NCBI RefSeq assembly: GCF_023893635.1
Contig: NZ_JAMWYK010000003.1
Coordinates: 62,001-126,000, forward strand
Origin: Fructobacillus apis
Lineage (GTDB): Bacteria > Bacillota > Bacilli > Lactobacillales > Lactobacillaceae
DNA: 64,000 nucleotides
Direction: 5' to 3'
Positions within the stretch are counted from its first letter, which is position 1; every line of letters begins with the position of its first letter. Of this stretch, positions 36,162 to 45,777 are shown in pieces. Position numbers and translations under genes: made by a program. The notes beneath the pieces are model-generated. The model was not told the origin of the DNA, made no database searches, and saw nothing but the letters and a program-made list of their open reading frames with translations.

Positions 36162-37412
36162 TTAGTCCTTTTCTTCCTTCTTCATGACCAGCTTTGGCTC
36201 CTTACCGGATTCCACCGCGGCCTTTGTGATGACAACCTTTTCGATATCATCGTGTGATGGGATTTCGTACATGATATCCTTCATCACGTTTTCGATGATG
36301 GAACGCAAACCACGCGCCCCCGTTCCACGGGAGATAGCGAGGTCAGCCATGGCCTTCAAAGCCGCTGGCTGGAATTCCAAATCAACGTTGTCCAAACCAA
36401 GCAAGGCCTTGTACTGCTTAACCAAAGCATTCTTTGGCTTGGTCAGGATGTGCGTCAAATCATCAACCGTCAGTTCATCCAAGACGGTGATGATTGGCAA
36501 ACGACCGATGAATTCCGGAATCAAACCGAATTTCGTCAAATCTTCCGGTTCAACGTTTTGCAGCACGTTGTCCTTTTCCAAGGCCTTCGCGTTGTCAGAA
36601 GTAGCAGAACCAAATCCGATGACACGCTTACCCAAGCGTTCCTTAATCAACGTATCCAAGCCGGCGAAGGCTCCACCCACGATGAAGAGGATGTTGGTCG
36701 TGTCGACTTGAATCATTTCCTGGTTCGGGTGCTTACGTCCACCCTGAGGTGGAACGGAAGCCGTGGTTCCTTCGAGCATCTTCAAGAGGGCCTGTTGAAC
36801 ACCTTCACCAGAAACATCACGAGTGATGGAGACGTTTTCAGACTTTTTGGCGATCTTGTCGATTTCGTCGACATAGATGATTCCGCGTTGAGCGGATTCA
36901 ACGTCAAAGTTTGCGGCCTGCAACAACTTCAAGAGGATGTTTTCAACGTCTTCACCAACGTATCCCGCTTCCGTCAAGGTCGTGGCATCGGCGATAGCAA
37001 AGGGCACCTGCAAGATTTTAGCAAGTGATTGTGCCAAGTAAGTCTTACCGGAACCGGTTGGTCCAAGCAAGGCAATGTTGGACTTTTGCAATTCAACGTC
37101 CGTTGTCTTCAAGGCGTTTTCGTTGACACGCTTGTAGTGGTTGTAAACGGCAACGGCCAAGGTCTTCTTGGCATCGTCTTGACCGATGACATAGTCACCA
37201 AGTGATTCGACAATTTGCTTTGGCGTTGGCAAGTCGAGTTGTTCTTCGCTTGCTTCAACGGCCATTTCTTCTTTAATGATTTGCTCGGCTAAATCCGTAC
37301 ACTCGTTACAGATAAAGAGACCATCTGGCCCGGCAACTAATTTCTTAACCTCATCGGCGCTCTTGCCACAGAAGGAGCAGTGGACCATGGGTCCTTGTTC
37401 TTCGTTTGCCAT
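36162..37412 (-). CDS. clpX: ATP-dependent Clp protease ATPase subunit ClpX
   Basis: AAA+ unfoldase that feeds substrates to ClpP. The 416-aa protein has an N-terminal zinc domain (CSFCGKS...CNEC), Walker [13 protein letters not shown], Walker [11 protein letters not shown], the pore loop GYVGEDVEN and the IGF-like loop region (VIGFGSA). Normal length. It lies downstream of tig with a terminator between. Confidence 0.97.
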   Translation of the reverse strand: MANEEQGPMVHCSFCGKSADEVKKLVAGPDGLFICNECTDLAEQIIKEEMAVEASEEQLDLPTPKQIVESLGDYVIGQDDAKKTLAVAVYNHYKRVNENALKTTDVELQKSNIALLGPTGSGKTYLAQSLAKILQVPFAIADATTLTEAGYVGEDVENILLKLLQAANFDVESAQRGIIYVDEIDKIAKKSENVSITRDVSGEGVQQALLKMLEGTTASVPPQGGRKHPNQEMIQVDTTNILFIVGGAFAGLDTLIKERLGKRVIGFGSATSDNAKALEKDNVLQNVEPEDLTKFGLIPEFIGRLPIITVLDELTVDDLTHILTKPKNALVKQYKALLGLDNVDLEFQPAALKAMADLAISRGTGARGLRSIIENVMKDIMYEIPSHDDIEKVVITKAAVESGKEPKLVMKKEEKD

Positions 37413-37498
37413 ATGCCATCCTTTCTAGTCATTTACGAAGGCGATAAAGAGAAACACTATGTTCTAATCATCGTCTTTTTTGGTTCAAAGTCAAGCTA

Positions 37499-37524
37499 AG
37501 AAAAAAAGCCCGCAAGGGGCTTTT
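37499..37524 (-). terminator. Terminator of tig
   Basis: Stem AAAAGCCC/GGGCTTTT with a short loop and a T-run on the minus strand. Confidence 0.75.
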
Positions 37525-37532
37525 AATCTCGT

Positions 37533-38825
37533 TTACTTTGCCTTAGCAGAAGAAACGATCTTTTCAACCGCTGCCTTCATGGCGATGTCGTGCTTCAACA
37601 AAGCATCTGACAATGATTGCTTAACTTGTTCTTCAGAGATGTTGTACTGTGAAGCCAAATCCTTCACTTCAGCAGCAACTTCTTCATCCGTTGGTTCGAA
37701 CTTTTCAGCCTTAACGATTGCTTCCAAGACCAAGTTCGTCTTCACGCGAACGTCAGCACCTTCAGCAAATTGTGCCTTCAATGAATCTTCAGTTTGACCT
37801 GAGATTTGGAAGAACATTTGTGGTGAGATACCTTGTTGTTGCAATTGACCGAGGTATTGTTGCATTTGACGGTTAACGTCTTCGTCGATCATTTCTTGTG
37901 GAAGGTCGCCACCAACAACTTCGGCGTTCTTAACAGCAGCTTCAACGGCTGCGTCTTCGAAGGCATCCTTAGCAGCGCTTTCGCGTGCGTCTTGCAACTT
38001 CTTCTTCGTCTTGTCCTTCAATTCAGCAAGCGTATCAACGTCTTCGTCAACATCCTTGGCGAATTCATCGTCCAATTCAGGCAATGACTTGCGCTTTACT
38101 TCGTGAAGCTTAACTTCGAACAACGCTTCCTTACCAGCCAAATCCTTCGCTTGGTATTCTTCTGGGAACGTTACCTTAACGTCAACGTCGTCACCGGCTA
38201 CGTGACCAACCAATTGGTCTTCGAAGCCAGGGATGAATGAACCTGAACCAAGTTCAAGTGAGTAGTCCTTTGATTGACCACCTTCGAAGTGATCACCATC
38301 AATTGAACCGTCAAAGTCAATAACGACCGTGTCGCCGTTTTCTGCCTTGGTTCCTTCTTCTTGCAAGACCAATTCAGCTTGGTTTTCTTGCATGCGCTTG
38401 ATTTCAGCGTCTACGTCTTCGTCAGAAACTGATGCGTCTTGCTTTTCAACAGTAAGACCAGTGTAGTCACCCAACTTGATTTCTGGGGCAACGGCAACTT
38501 CAGCCTTCATTTCCCAGTCAGCGCCCTTTTCCATTGAAACAGGGGCGATGTCAGGTTGTCCAACGACCGTGATACCAGCGTCTGCAACAGCAGCTTGGTA
38601 AGCGGCTGGCAAAACAATGTCCATCACGTCTTGGTACAAGGCTTCTTCACCGAACTTTTGCAAGAACAATGACATTGGCACCTTACCCTTACGGAAACCA
38701 GGAACGGCGATCTTGTTCTTGTTCTTTTCAAAGGCGGCCTTCAAACCGTTTTGTACATCGGCTTGTGCGATTGAAAATTCTAAAGTACCGCGGTTTGCAT
38801 CCGCAGCTGCTGTCCATTTAGACAT
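37533..38825 (-). CDS. tig: Trigger factor chaperone
   Basis: Ribosome-associated chaperone and peptidyl-prolyl isomerase. The 430-aa protein has the ribosome-binding signature in VPGFRKGKVPMSLF, a central FKBP-type domain (GDTVVIDFDGSIDGDHFEGG) and a helical C-terminal domain. Codon use is strongly biased (TCA, CCA, CAA, TTG, AAG), as expected for a highly expressed gene. Confidence 0.97.
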   Translation of the reverse strand: MSKWTAAADANRGTLEFSIAQADVQNGLKAAFEKNKNKIAVPGFRKGKVPMSLFLQKFGEEALYQDVMDIVLPAAYQAAVADAGITVVGQPDIAPVSMEKGADWEMKAEVAVAPEIKLGDYTGLTVEKQDASVSDEDVDAEIKRMQENQAELVLQEEGTKAENGDTVVIDFDGSIDGDHFEGGQSKDYSLELGSGSFIPGFEDQLVGHVAGDDVDVKVTFPEEYQAKDLAGKEALFEVKLHEVKRKSLPELDDEFAKDVDEDVDTLAELKDKTKKKLQDARESAAKDAFEDAAVEAAVKNAEVVGGDLPQEMIDEDVNRQMQQYLGQLQQQGISPQMFFQISGQTEDSLKAQFAEGADVRVKTNLVLEAIVKAEKFEPTDEEVAAEVKDLASQYNISEEQVKQSLSDALLKHDIAMKAAVEKIVSSAKAK

Positions 38826-38855
38826 ATGAAATCCTCCAATATTTAGTACTTATTA

Positions 38856-38884
38856 ATTTTAGACCAATTCGCCGATTATCACAA
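38856..38884 (-). promoter_or_regulatory. Promoter of tig
   Basis: Minus strand: -35 TTGTGA (38879-38884), 17-bp spacer, -10 TAAAAT (38856-38861). Confidence 0.65.
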
Positions 38885-39004
38885 GGTTTCAGGCCCTTAA
38901 ATTTACGAATTCGATGCTTTTTCTTCTATCGTGGGAAGAATTTAATCCCTGCTTTATTTTTTCTGTTATCATACTTGTAAACTGTCATTGGAGAGAGACG
39001 GCTT

Positions 39005-39427
39005 ATGCTAAAAGAATTTCTAAACAAATACAACAAAATCATCCGCTATCTTGTTCTGGGATTCGGAACCTTTTTGGTTAACATGTATTCCTATGGATTC
39101 TTTTCAGGCATCACCAACTACTCCATTTCTTACACTTTAGCCTGGGCGGTCGCCGTCCTCTTCGCCTACGTAACGAACCGTCAGTGGGTCTTTGAATCAA
39201 AGGTTTCGGGTTGGCGTCTTGTACCAGAAATCATCGAATACTACCTTTCTCGAGGTCTCACTTTCTGGTTGGGCTTGGTCCTGATGTGGATTGGGGTGCA
39301 ACTCCTCCACTTTGACGACTTCTACGTCAACATCGCCCGTAACGCCATCCTGTTGATTCCAAACTACTACTTGGCAAAGATTTACGTGTTCAAGGAAAAT
39401 AAGAATAAAGACAAAGAAAACGAATAA
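39005..39427 (+). CDS. GtrA-family membrane protein
   Basis: A 140-aa protein with four membrane helices and the GtrA pattern: RYLVLGFGTFLVNMYSY at the N-terminus, FAYVTNRQWVFES in the middle and YYLAKIYVFKE at the C-terminus. GtrA proteins are thought to move lipid-linked sugars across the membrane for cell-surface glycosylation. It stands alone between tig and pepV. GAGAGAGA precedes the start. Confidence 0.85.
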   Translation: MLKEFLNKYNKIIRYLVLGFGTFLVNMYSYGFFSGITNYSISYTLAWAVAVLFAYVTNRQWVFESKVSGWRLVPEIIEYYLSRGLTFWLGLVLMWIGVQLLHFDDFYVNIARNAILLIPNYYLAKIYVFKENKNKDKENE

Positions 39428-39457
39428 ATCTCTTTTTAAAGCGATAAATTTAAAGCG

Positions 39458-39490
39458 AAAAAAAGCGCCTGGCTCAGCCAAGCGCTTTTT
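39458..39490. terminator. Bidirectional terminator between gtrA and pepV
   Basis: Stem AAAAGCGC.TGGC / GCCA.GCGCTTTT flanked by A- and T-runs. Confidence 0.85.
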
Positions 39491-39494
39491 CTTT

Positions 39495-40910
39495 TTAATC
39501 CTTCAAGTTTGCCAATTCGACGATGGCTTGACCGTAGATACCCATGGAACGAACGAGGTCGTCCACCAGGGCGAATTCGTTGACCTGGTGCATGGTCTCA
39601 GGAGAGTCTGGGAACAAAGCCCCGAAGGCAACCCCACGTTCCATCAAGCGGCCGTAAGTTCCACCACCGATGACTTGGTCGTGAGCGGGCAATCCGGTTT
39701 GGTCGTGGTAAATGTGGAGTAACGTTGATACCACTGGGTCTTCCGGTGCGACGTAGTGTGGCACCTGGGCGTGGCGACCAATACTTGTTTCGTAGTCCCA
39801 AGCGGGCATGGCCGAATCCAACTTTTCCAGGATAAATTCTGGACTGATGCCCTTTGGATAACGGAAGTTAAAGTTGATGTGGCTACCCTCACCGTCCTTA
39901 AAGGTCATGATTCCGACGTTCATGGACAAAGGTCCCATCACGTCGTCTTCGAAGGCAACACCGAGCTGTTGACCAGTTGGGTCATCGTGTGACCACGTGC
40001 CGAGGTAGGCCAAGAAACCGGCGGCATCCCCACCGAATTCATACTGTTCAAGGAAGTGGGCCAAGTAAGTACCAGCGTTTTCACCCGTTTCAGGCAGTGA
40101 ACCGTGCACTTGCTTTCCAATCAATTCGAAGGAAAGTTGGTCGCCGTCGACCATAGCTGAACCATGCACCTGCGCGTGGTTTTCCAAGTAGGCGTTGAAG
40201 TCCTCTTGCACCTTGTCGGCGTCCACGCCGGCTACGATCGCACGGGCGACACCGGGCACCATGTTCGTCCGGATGCCGGAATCAAAGCTGATCAACTGAG
40301 CCGCTTCACCGTTCTTTCCGGCCGAGCGCAGGTCAACCTGCACGTTTCCCTTTTCACCGTTGATGATGGGGTATTCGGCGTCGGGTGAGAAACCGTATGC
40401 CGGTGCTGGTTCAACTTCGAAGTAGCGAGTCATCCCCGTCCAGTCGTTTTCTTCGTCTGTACCGAAAATCAAACGGACGCGGCGCTTCAATGGCAGGTCC
40501 AAATCGCGAATCATCTTGAAGGCGTAGTAGGCCGCCAAACCAGGCCCCTTGTCGTCGGAGGCACCGCGGGCGATGACCTTGCCGTCTTCAATCACGGCCG
40601 TAAAGGGATCGGTTGCCCAGCCTTCACCGGCGGGCATGACGTCGACGTGGGCCAAGAGGGCCACGTATTCGTCGCTGTCCTTGGGACCGATTTCGATGTA
40701 GCCGACGACGTTGTCGATGTTCTTCGTTTCAAAGCCATCGCGATCGGCCAAGGACAAAATATGGTCCAAGGCTTCCTTCGGTCCAGGTCCGAGTGGCGCG
40801 TCCTTGGTGGCCTTGCTGTCGTCTCGAACGGAGGCGATGGCCAAGAAGTCCGCCAAATCCTTCAAATAGGCCTGTTCTTCTTCCTTTGCCTTTGCTTGCC
40901 AATTGATCAT
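39495..40910 (-). CDS. pepV: Dipeptidase PepV (M20 family)
   Basis: Zinc dipeptidase acting on peptides taken up by the cell. The 471-aa protein has the metal and catalytic motifs LLAHVDVMPAGEGW, ASDDKGPGLAAYYA, GTDEENDWTGM and VIGGGTYGRL. Length fits PepV of lactic acid bacteria. The leader on the minus strand carries one copy of the dispersed GGTCGGG...GACTTT element (see findings). Confidence 0.94.
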   Translation of the reverse strand: MINWQAKAKEEEQAYLKDLADFLAIASVRDDSKATKDAPLGPGPKEALDHILSLADRDGFETKNIDNVVGYIEIGPKDSDEYVALLAHVDVMPAGEGWATDPFTAVIEDGKVIARGASDDKGPGLAAYYAFKMIRDLDLPLKRRVRLIFGTDEENDWTGMTRYFEVEPAPAYGFSPDAEYPIINGEKGNVQVDLRSAGKNGEAAQLISFDSGIRTNMVPGVARAIVAGVDADKVQEDFNAYLENHAQVHGSAMVDGDQLSFELIGKQVHGSLPETGENAGTYLAHFLEQYEFGGDAAGFLAYLGTWSHDDPTGQQLGVAFEDDVMGPLSMNVGIMTFKDGEGSHINFNFRYPKGISPEFILEKLDSAMPAWDYETSIGRHAQVPHYVAPEDPVVSTLLHIYHDQTGLPAHDQVIGGGTYGRLMERGVAFGALFPDSPETMHQVNEFALVDDLVRSMGIYGQAIVELANLKD

Positions 40911-41101
40911 CGATAAACCTCGCTTTCAAATGCTCCCTGTCAAAGTCAGACCCGACCATGCCCGAATGAATCGTCTCGAAGCGTTCCATCCAGATCAAAA
41001 CGGTGGTCGGTTCAGCTTTGTTTTTATCATAATTCTTTAATCTTTGTTTTTATTATACACAACTTAGGCGTAAAATACTTGTCAGGAGGACGAATTTTTT
41101 A

Positions 41102-41938
41102 ATGAGCAAAATCACGAAAAATATCGCAGAATCTGTCGTTGTAAAACGAGACAAAAACACCTATAAAGGACGCTTTGGTCGCGTGCTGATTATCGGTGGC
41201 AATGAAAACATGGGTGGCGCCGTCATTATGAACGCACAGGCGGCCGTTTACTCCGGTGCTGGACTCGTCACGGTGGCCACACACCCGGACAACAAGGCGC
41301 CTTTACACGCCCGCTTGCCTGAAGTGATGGTCACAAACTACCGGGAGCAACTAGCCGAACAGGTAGCGAAGGCGGAAGTAATTCTCGTTGGTTCCGGTTT
41401 AGGAACAGCCGCCGAAGCGCAGCACATTCTAAAAGAAACGATTGAAGCGACATCGCCTGACCAGCTACTGATACTGGATGGGTCCGCGTTAACAATGTTT
41501 TCTGGGTCGGGTTGGACTTTGCCAGCCGTACCAACCGTCCTCACCCCTCACCAGATGGAATGGCAGCGTTTGTCCGGCGTTGAAATTGCCGAACAACGCG
41601 ACCAAGAAAAGAATCAAAAGGCCTTAGAACGTCTATCATCTTCCGCCATTTTGGTGTTGAAATCAGAAGCCACCCAGGTATACTGGAATCATGATTGTTT
41701 TGAACTGACCGTCGGTGGGCCCTACCAGGCAACTGGGGGCATGGGCGACACGTTGGCCGGGATGATTGCCGGCTTCACCGCTCAATTCAAACCGCACGGT
41801 TCAGCTGTCTTAGCTGCTGTCTACGCGCATTCGGCCATCGCCGAAGAACTGAGTCAGCAGGCCTACGTGACTTTGCCAAGTGAGATTGCAAAACGCATCC
41901 CCGCTTTTATGAAAAAGCTGGCTGATCATTCATCATAA
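41102..41938 (+). CDS. nnrD: ADP-dependent NAD(P)H-hydrate dehydratase NnrD
   Basis: Repairs hydrated NAD(P)H (NADHX). The 278-aa ribokinase-like protein has VLIIGGNENMGGAVIMNAQA at the N-terminus, VLTPHQMEWQRL and the ATP/ADP-binding TGGMGDTLAGMIAGF. It lacks the NnrE epimerase domain found fused in some species. AGGAGG lies 12 nt before the ATG. Confidence 0.9.
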   Translation: MSKITKNIAESVVVKRDKNTYKGRFGRVLIIGGNENMGGAVIMNAQAAVYSGAGLVTVATHPDNKAPLHARLPEVMVTNYREQLAEQVAKAEVILVGSGLGTAAEAQHILKETIEATSPDQLLILDGSALTMFSGSGWTLPAVPTVLTPHQMEWQRLSGVEIAEQRDQEKNQKALERLSSSAILVLKSEATQVYWNHDCFELTVGGPYQATGGMGDTLAGMIAGFTAQFKPHGSAVLAAVYAHSAIAEELSQQAYVTLPSEIAKRIPAFMKKLADHSS

Positions 41939-41972
41939 AAGTCAGACAAAAGGAAGAATAAAGGATAATTAC

Positions 41973-42791
41973 ATGAAACTGATTTCTTGGAACATTGACT
42001 CCATTAACGCCGCCGTGGAACACAAGTCTCCCCGTGGGGAAATGACTTGGGGCGTCCTCGAGGGCATCGCGGAAAAGAAGCCGGACGTGCTGGCCATTCA
42101 GGAAACGAAGCTGAAGGTCGACGGGTTGACGAAGAAGCAGAAAACGGCTTTGGAAGAGCTCTTCCCGGGTTACCACATCTACACGAACTCGTCATCGGCG
42201 CGTAAGTCATACGCGGGAACGATGTTGATTACAAAGGATGAGCCAATCAACGTGGAGACGCCAGAAATTGGTGCGCCCGGTGAGATGGACCAGGAAGGTC
42301 GAATTGTCACGGCAGAATTTGAAGACTTTTTCGTCTCAACTGTATACACACCAAACGCGGGTGGTGAACTGGCCCGCTTGGATGCCCGCCAGTTGTGGGA
42401 CGACGCCTACCGGAACTACATTAACGGCTTGAACGAGAAGAAACCGGTGATTTTCTCGGGTGACTTTAACGTGGCCCACGAGGAAATCGATTTGAAGCAC
42501 CCGGCTCAAAACCACCACTCGGCCGGGTTTACGGACGAGGAGCGCGAACACTTCACGACCTTGTTGAACGCGGGTTACACGGATACGTTGCGTGCTTTGC
42601 ACCCGGACGAACCGGAGATTTACTCATGGTGGGCGCAGCGTTCGAAGACGTCGAAGATTAATAACTCGGGATGGCGGATTGACTACTATTTGGTATCAAA
42701 CAATATCGCGGATAAAGTTCAAGACATTAAGGTGATTGATACGGGAGCGCGCCAGGATCACGCGCCGCTGGAATTAGACATTGAGCTGTAA
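41973..42791 (+). CDS. exoA: Exodeoxyribonuclease III (ExoA)
   Basis: AP endonuclease/3'-exonuclease of base excision repair. The 272-aa protein has LISWNIDSINA, AIQETKLK, GDFNVAHEEIDLKHP, RIDYYLVS and the final QDHAPLEL. It follows nnrD by 34 nt and is likely co-transcribed with it. Confidence 0.95.
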   Translation: MKLISWNIDSINAAVEHKSPRGEMTWGVLEGIAEKKPDVLAIQETKLKVDGLTKKQKTALEELFPGYHIYTNSSSARKSYAGTMLITKDEPINVETPEIGAPGEMDQEGRIVTAEFEDFFVSTVYTPNAGGELARLDARQLWDDAYRNYINGLNEKKPVIFSGDFNVAHEEIDLKHPAQNHHSAGFTDEEREHFTTLLNAGYTDTLRALHPDEPEIYSWWAQRSKTSKINNSGWRIDYYLVSNNIADKVQDIKVIDTGARQDHAPLELDIEL

Positions 42792-42805
42792 TTTTATATA
42801 AAAAC

Positions 42806-42842
42806 AAAAAGAGCCTCGCTTCAAACGCGAGGCTCTTTTTTT
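42806..42842. terminator. Bidirectional terminator between exoA and the dnaQ-like gene
   Basis: 9-bp stem GAGCCTCGC/GCGAGGCTC with A-run before and T-run after. Confidence 0.9.
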
Positions 42843-42875
42843 ACAACGACATGCCAACAACAGGACGTCTTCTCT

Positions 42876-43409
42876 TTACTTATAACGCACCGCTTGCTTC
42901 AAGGGTTCCAGTCCGAAGAGCTGCCCTTGGCGGATCAAAATCTCGGCACAGGCAATGGCATCGGCCAAGGCGTTGTGGTGGTTTTCTAATGAGATATCCA
43001 AAGCATCGGAGACCGTGTTCAACTTGTGGTTCACTAAGTCGGGCATCAACTTGCGGGAAGTCTTCAGCGTGTCCAAGACCTGAAAGTGCGCATCGGGCAA
43101 GGCGTAGTAGTCCAGGCAGGCCTTCAGGACGGAAACGTCGAAGGTCGCGTTGTGGGCGATCACCATTTTTTCTTCTTGGAAAAAGGGCGCAATCGTTGGC
43201 CAGATGTCCTTAAAGGTTGGCGCGTTCACTACGTCTTCTTCATAAATGCCGTGAATCTGTGAATTCCGGTTTGAAAAGGCCGTGTCCGGCCTCAACAAGG
43301 TGTAGAACTGGTCGACGATTTGGTCGTTTCGAACAACAACCAAGGCGAGTGAAACGGCGGAGTGGCGCTTGGCCGAAGCCGTTTCAAAATCGATGGCAAC
43401 AAAATTCAT
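42876..43409 (-). CDS. DnaQ-like 3'-5' exonuclease (DEDDh)
   Basis: A stand-alone epsilon-type exonuclease of 177 aa. The DEDDh residues are visible in FVAIDFETA, AHNATFDVSVL and HHNALADAIACA. Such proteins proofread or process DNA/RNA; the exact role is unclear. Its ATG overlaps the stop of the GNAT gene (ATGA), so it is in the tsaE-GNAT-dnaQ operon. Confidence 0.85.
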   Translation of the reverse strand: MNFVAIDFETASAKRHSAVSLALVVVRNDQIVDQFYTLLRPDTAFSNRNSQIHGIYEEDVVNAPTFKDIWPTIAPFFQEEKMVIAHNATFDVSVLKACLDYYALPDAHFQVLDTLKTSRKLMPDLVNHKLNTVSDALDISLENHHNALADAIACAEILIRQGQLFGLEPLKQAVRYK

Positions 43410-43951
43410 ACTAAGGCTTTCTCCCTTCGTTCCAAGGTGGCCGTGCGGCCGGTTGGTAGTTTCACTTGCTGTTCTTGTCCTGCTTGAACGTCAAAGCCAA
43501 GCTCGTCATACAGATGGCGGGCGGGACCATTCGTCACGTCCACGTCCAGCCAGAGTCGGTCGTAGCCGGCCTCCGTCGCCCAGTCCACCATCGCTTGAAT
43601 GGTGAGGCGACCGAGTCCCTGGTTTTGGTAGTCGGCCAAGATGGCAATTCCAACCTCACCGGCTGAAATCGACCCAATCCCAACGGGATAGGTCAAGGGC
43701 TTTCCCTCGTCGTCTGCCTGGGCTTCGGCCCAAACTAACCAGGTCTTCTGTGGCATTTCTTCCAGCTCAGCGTCCAGTTCATCAACGTCTACGGATGTCG
43801 TGGTCTGGCGGGCCAACTCGTCAGCGAGCATAAACGTGTCGGACTCGCGGTGCAAAACCGAAAGCAGGTTTTGCGCCTGGTTGGCCTGACTCAAATCAAG
43901 CGAGCGGAGGCTATAGGACAGCGTGACTTCGTCGTTAAACTCTTCGTTCAT
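43406..43951 (-). CDS. GNAT-family N-acetyltransferase
   Basis: A 181-aa protein with the acetyl-CoA loop QNQGLGRLTIQAMVDWA, preceded by beta-strand EVGIAILADY and followed by RLWLDVDVTNGPARHLYDELGF. The N-terminal 70 residues are variable. Its place behind tsaE recalls rimI, but length and N-terminus differ, so the substrate is unknown. It overlaps tsaE by 4 nt. Confidence 0.8.
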   Translation of the reverse strand: MNEEFNDEVTLSYSLRSLDLSQANQAQNLLSVLHRESDTFMLADELARQTTTSVDVDELDAELEEMPQKTWLVWAEAQADDEGKPLTYPVGIGSISAGEVGIAILADYQNQGLGRLTIQAMVDWATEAGYDRLWLDVDVTNGPARHLYDELGFDVQAGQEQQVKLPTGRTATLERREKALV

Positions 43952-44406
43952 TCTGGCAACTCCCCTTCGAGTGCTTCGAAGCGACCAAGACCGGTGACGG
44001 AAATCACGCGGTCATTGTCACCCTCACTTGTTCGTTCAAAGGTCATGACCAGGCGGTCGTTTGGCAGCAGGTCCTTCATGAACTGCGGCCATTCAATCAA
44101 GGTTACGCCGTCGGTCCCAAGGTAGTCTTCGAAGCCCTGGTCTTCGGCGCCAGCCTCTTCCAGCCGGTAGGCGTCAAAGTGGTAGAGCGGAATGCGACCA
44201 GACTCGTAGGTGTTCAAGATGTTGAAGGTTGGACTCTTCACGCGGTCTTCGATGCCGAGTGCTTCAGCGAAGCCCTTCGTAAAGGTCGTCTTGCCAGCAC
44301 CGAGGTCACCGTTTAGCGTGATGACCAGGCCGGCCGAAGCCAAGTCAGCAATCTTTTTCGCCAGCGCTTGCGTTTGTTTTGGATCGGTTGTCTCGTACTT
44401 TTTCAT
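43948..44406 (-). CDS. tsaE: tRNA t6A biosynthesis ATPase TsaE
   Basis: P-loop ATPase needed with TsaB and TsaD for t6A37 of tRNA. Starting at the ATG at 44406 (MKKYETTDPKQT) gives 152 aa with Walker A NGDLGAGKTTFTKG, SPTFNILNTYE, YHFDAYRL and LIEWPQF. The frame is open 10 codons further upstream, but that part contains the TATAAT promoter box (44414-44419), 7 nt before the ATG. Confidence 0.93.
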   Translation of the reverse strand: MKKYETTDPKQTQALAKKIADLASAGLVITLNGDLGAGKTTFTKGFAEALGIEDRVKSPTFNILNTYESGRIPLYHFDAYRLEEAGAEDQGFEDYLGTDGVTLIEWPQFMKDLLPNDRLVMTFERTSEGDNDRVISVTGLGRFEALEGELPE

Positions 44407-44413
44407 AGTCCTT

Positions 44414-44422
44414 ATTATAACA
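44414..44422 (-). promoter_or_regulatory. Extended -10 element immediately before tsaE
   Basis: Minus-strand TGTTATAAT, hexamer 44414-44419, 7 nt before the ATG. Predicts a transcript that starts at or next to the start codon. Confidence 0.5.
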
Positions 44423-44466
44423 CGGTCGGTGCTCAAACAACCGCCCCACTCCCCTTCAAGACAAAC

Positions 44467-44496
44467 AAAAAGCAGGCTCTAAAGCCCGCTTTTTTC
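44467..44496 (-). terminator. Terminator of queA
   Basis: Stem AAGC.GGCT / AGCC.GCTT with flanking A- and T-runs, just behind the queA stop. Confidence 0.75.
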
Positions 44497-44501
44497 ACTT
44501 C

Positions 44502-45560
44502 TTATTTATGCACGTACATCGCGTCCCCGAAGGAGAAGAAGCGGTACTTGGAATCAACCGCGTGCTTGTACGCGTTTAAGATGTGCTCACGGCCGGTAAA
44601 GGCGGCGACGAGCATCACCAAAGTCGACTTTGGCAAGTGGAAGTTCGTGATGAAGGCGTCGACGACCTGCCAGTCGTAGCCCGGCTTGATGAAGATGTCG
44701 GTCCAGCCGGAATCGGCCTTCAGCTCACCGTCAAACTTCGTTCCAATCGTTTCCAACGTTCGAATGGACGTCGTTCCGGTGGCGACGATGCGACCGCCGC
44801 GAGCCCGGACGCGGTTCAACTCAGCAGCCGCCTCTTCGGACAGCTGGTAGAACTCCGAGTGCATTTCGTGGTCCTCGATGTTGTCTTCTTCGACGGGACG
44901 GAAGGTCCCTAGTCCCACGTGCAAAGTCAATTCCACCAGGGACACGCCCTTGTCCTCGACAGCTTGAAGCAGTTCCGGCGTCCAGTGCAAACCTGCGGTT
45001 GGCGCTGCGGCGGAACCGTCGACCTTTGAGTAAACGGTCTGGTAGCGTTCTTGGTCGTCCAGCTTTTCCTTGATGTAAGGCGGAAGCGGCATCTCGCCAA
45101 GTTCTTCCAAACGTTCCATGAAAATGCCGTCGTAGTGGAATTCGATGTAGCGACCACCGTGCTCGAGTTCCTTGACGATGGTTCCGGTCATGACAGGGTT
45201 GTTCAGATCATCCCCGAACACCACCTTAGAGCCGACCGGTGACTTCTTGGCCGGCTTGACCAGCACTTCCCAGACATCGTCGTGGTCCTGGCGTAGCAGC
45301 AAGACTTCGGCGTGCCCACCGGTTGGGCGCATGCCGTGCAAACGCGCCGGAAGAACACGGGAGTTGTTCATCACCAAGGCATCCCCGGGATTCAGGTAAT
45401 CCAAAACATCGTAGAAGTGCTTGTCTTCGTATTCCCCGTTCTCTGCATCCAAAACGAGCAGTTTGGAGGACGAACGGTCCTTCAAGGGCGTCTGGGCGAT
45501 GAGCTCTTCGGGCAAATCGTAGTCAAAGTCGCTTAGTTGATACTGTGGTGCGTCGGCCAT
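44502..45560 (-). CDS. queA: SAM:tRNA ribosyltransferase-isomerase QueA
   Basis: Makes epoxyqueuosine in tRNA wobble position from preQ1. The 352-aa protein has the family regions [38 protein letters not shown] and FHLPKSTL. Strong AAGGAGG before the ATG. It lies downstream of ruvB and the 57-aa ORF on the same strand with no terminator between, so they may be one operon. Confidence 0.96.
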   Translation of the reverse strand: MADAPQYQLSDFDYDLPEELIAQTPLKDRSSSKLLVLDAENGEYEDKHFYDVLDYLNPGDALVMNNSRVLPARLHGMRPTGGHAEVLLLRQDHDDVWEVLVKPAKKSPVGSKVVFGDDLNNPVMTGTIVKELEHGGRYIEFHYDGIFMERLEELGEMPLPPYIKEKLDDQERYQTVYSKVDGSAAAPTAGLHWTPELLQAVEDKGVSLVELTLHVGLGTFRPVEEDNIEDHEMHSEFYQLSEEAAAELNRVRARGGRIVATGTTSIRTLETIGTKFDGELKADSGWTDIFIKPGYDWQVVDAFITNFHLPKSTLVMLVAAFTGREHILNAYKHAVDSKYRFFSFGDAMYVHK

Positions 45561-45593
45561 GAAAGCCTCCTTTTCTTAAACAAAAAAGTCTTC

Positions 45594-45767
45594 TTAATTC
45601 AAAATCCCGTCACCGTAAAAGCGTGCAAAAGATGAAATCATCCGTCTCGGCGTGAGCGTCTTAAACGCGCCATCATCAATCACGAAAAAACGTCTTTTAA
45701 ACACAAATTGGCAGCGCCAAAGCAGCGCTACCAAGATGACAGGTTTTAACGCAAAAAGTTGCGTCAT
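45594..45767 (-). CDS. Unidentified 57-aa basic small protein between ruvB and queA
   Basis: An uninterrupted frame fills the otherwise empty gap between ruvB and queA on their strand. It starts MTQLFALKPVILVALLWRC, continues CQFVFKRRFFVIDDGAFKTL and ends RFYGDGILN. It has a hydrophobic N-terminal helix followed by a basic region. Its ATG is 10 nt after the ruvB stop and its stop is 33 nt before queA, a spacing that fits an operon gene. The ribosome site is weak (TTAGAAA). No family recognised. Translation is not proven. Confidence 0.45.
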   Translation of the reverse strand: MTQLFALKPVILVALLWRCQFVFKRRFFVIDDGAFKTLTPRRMISSFARFYGDGILN

Positions 45768-45777
45768 TTTCTAATAC

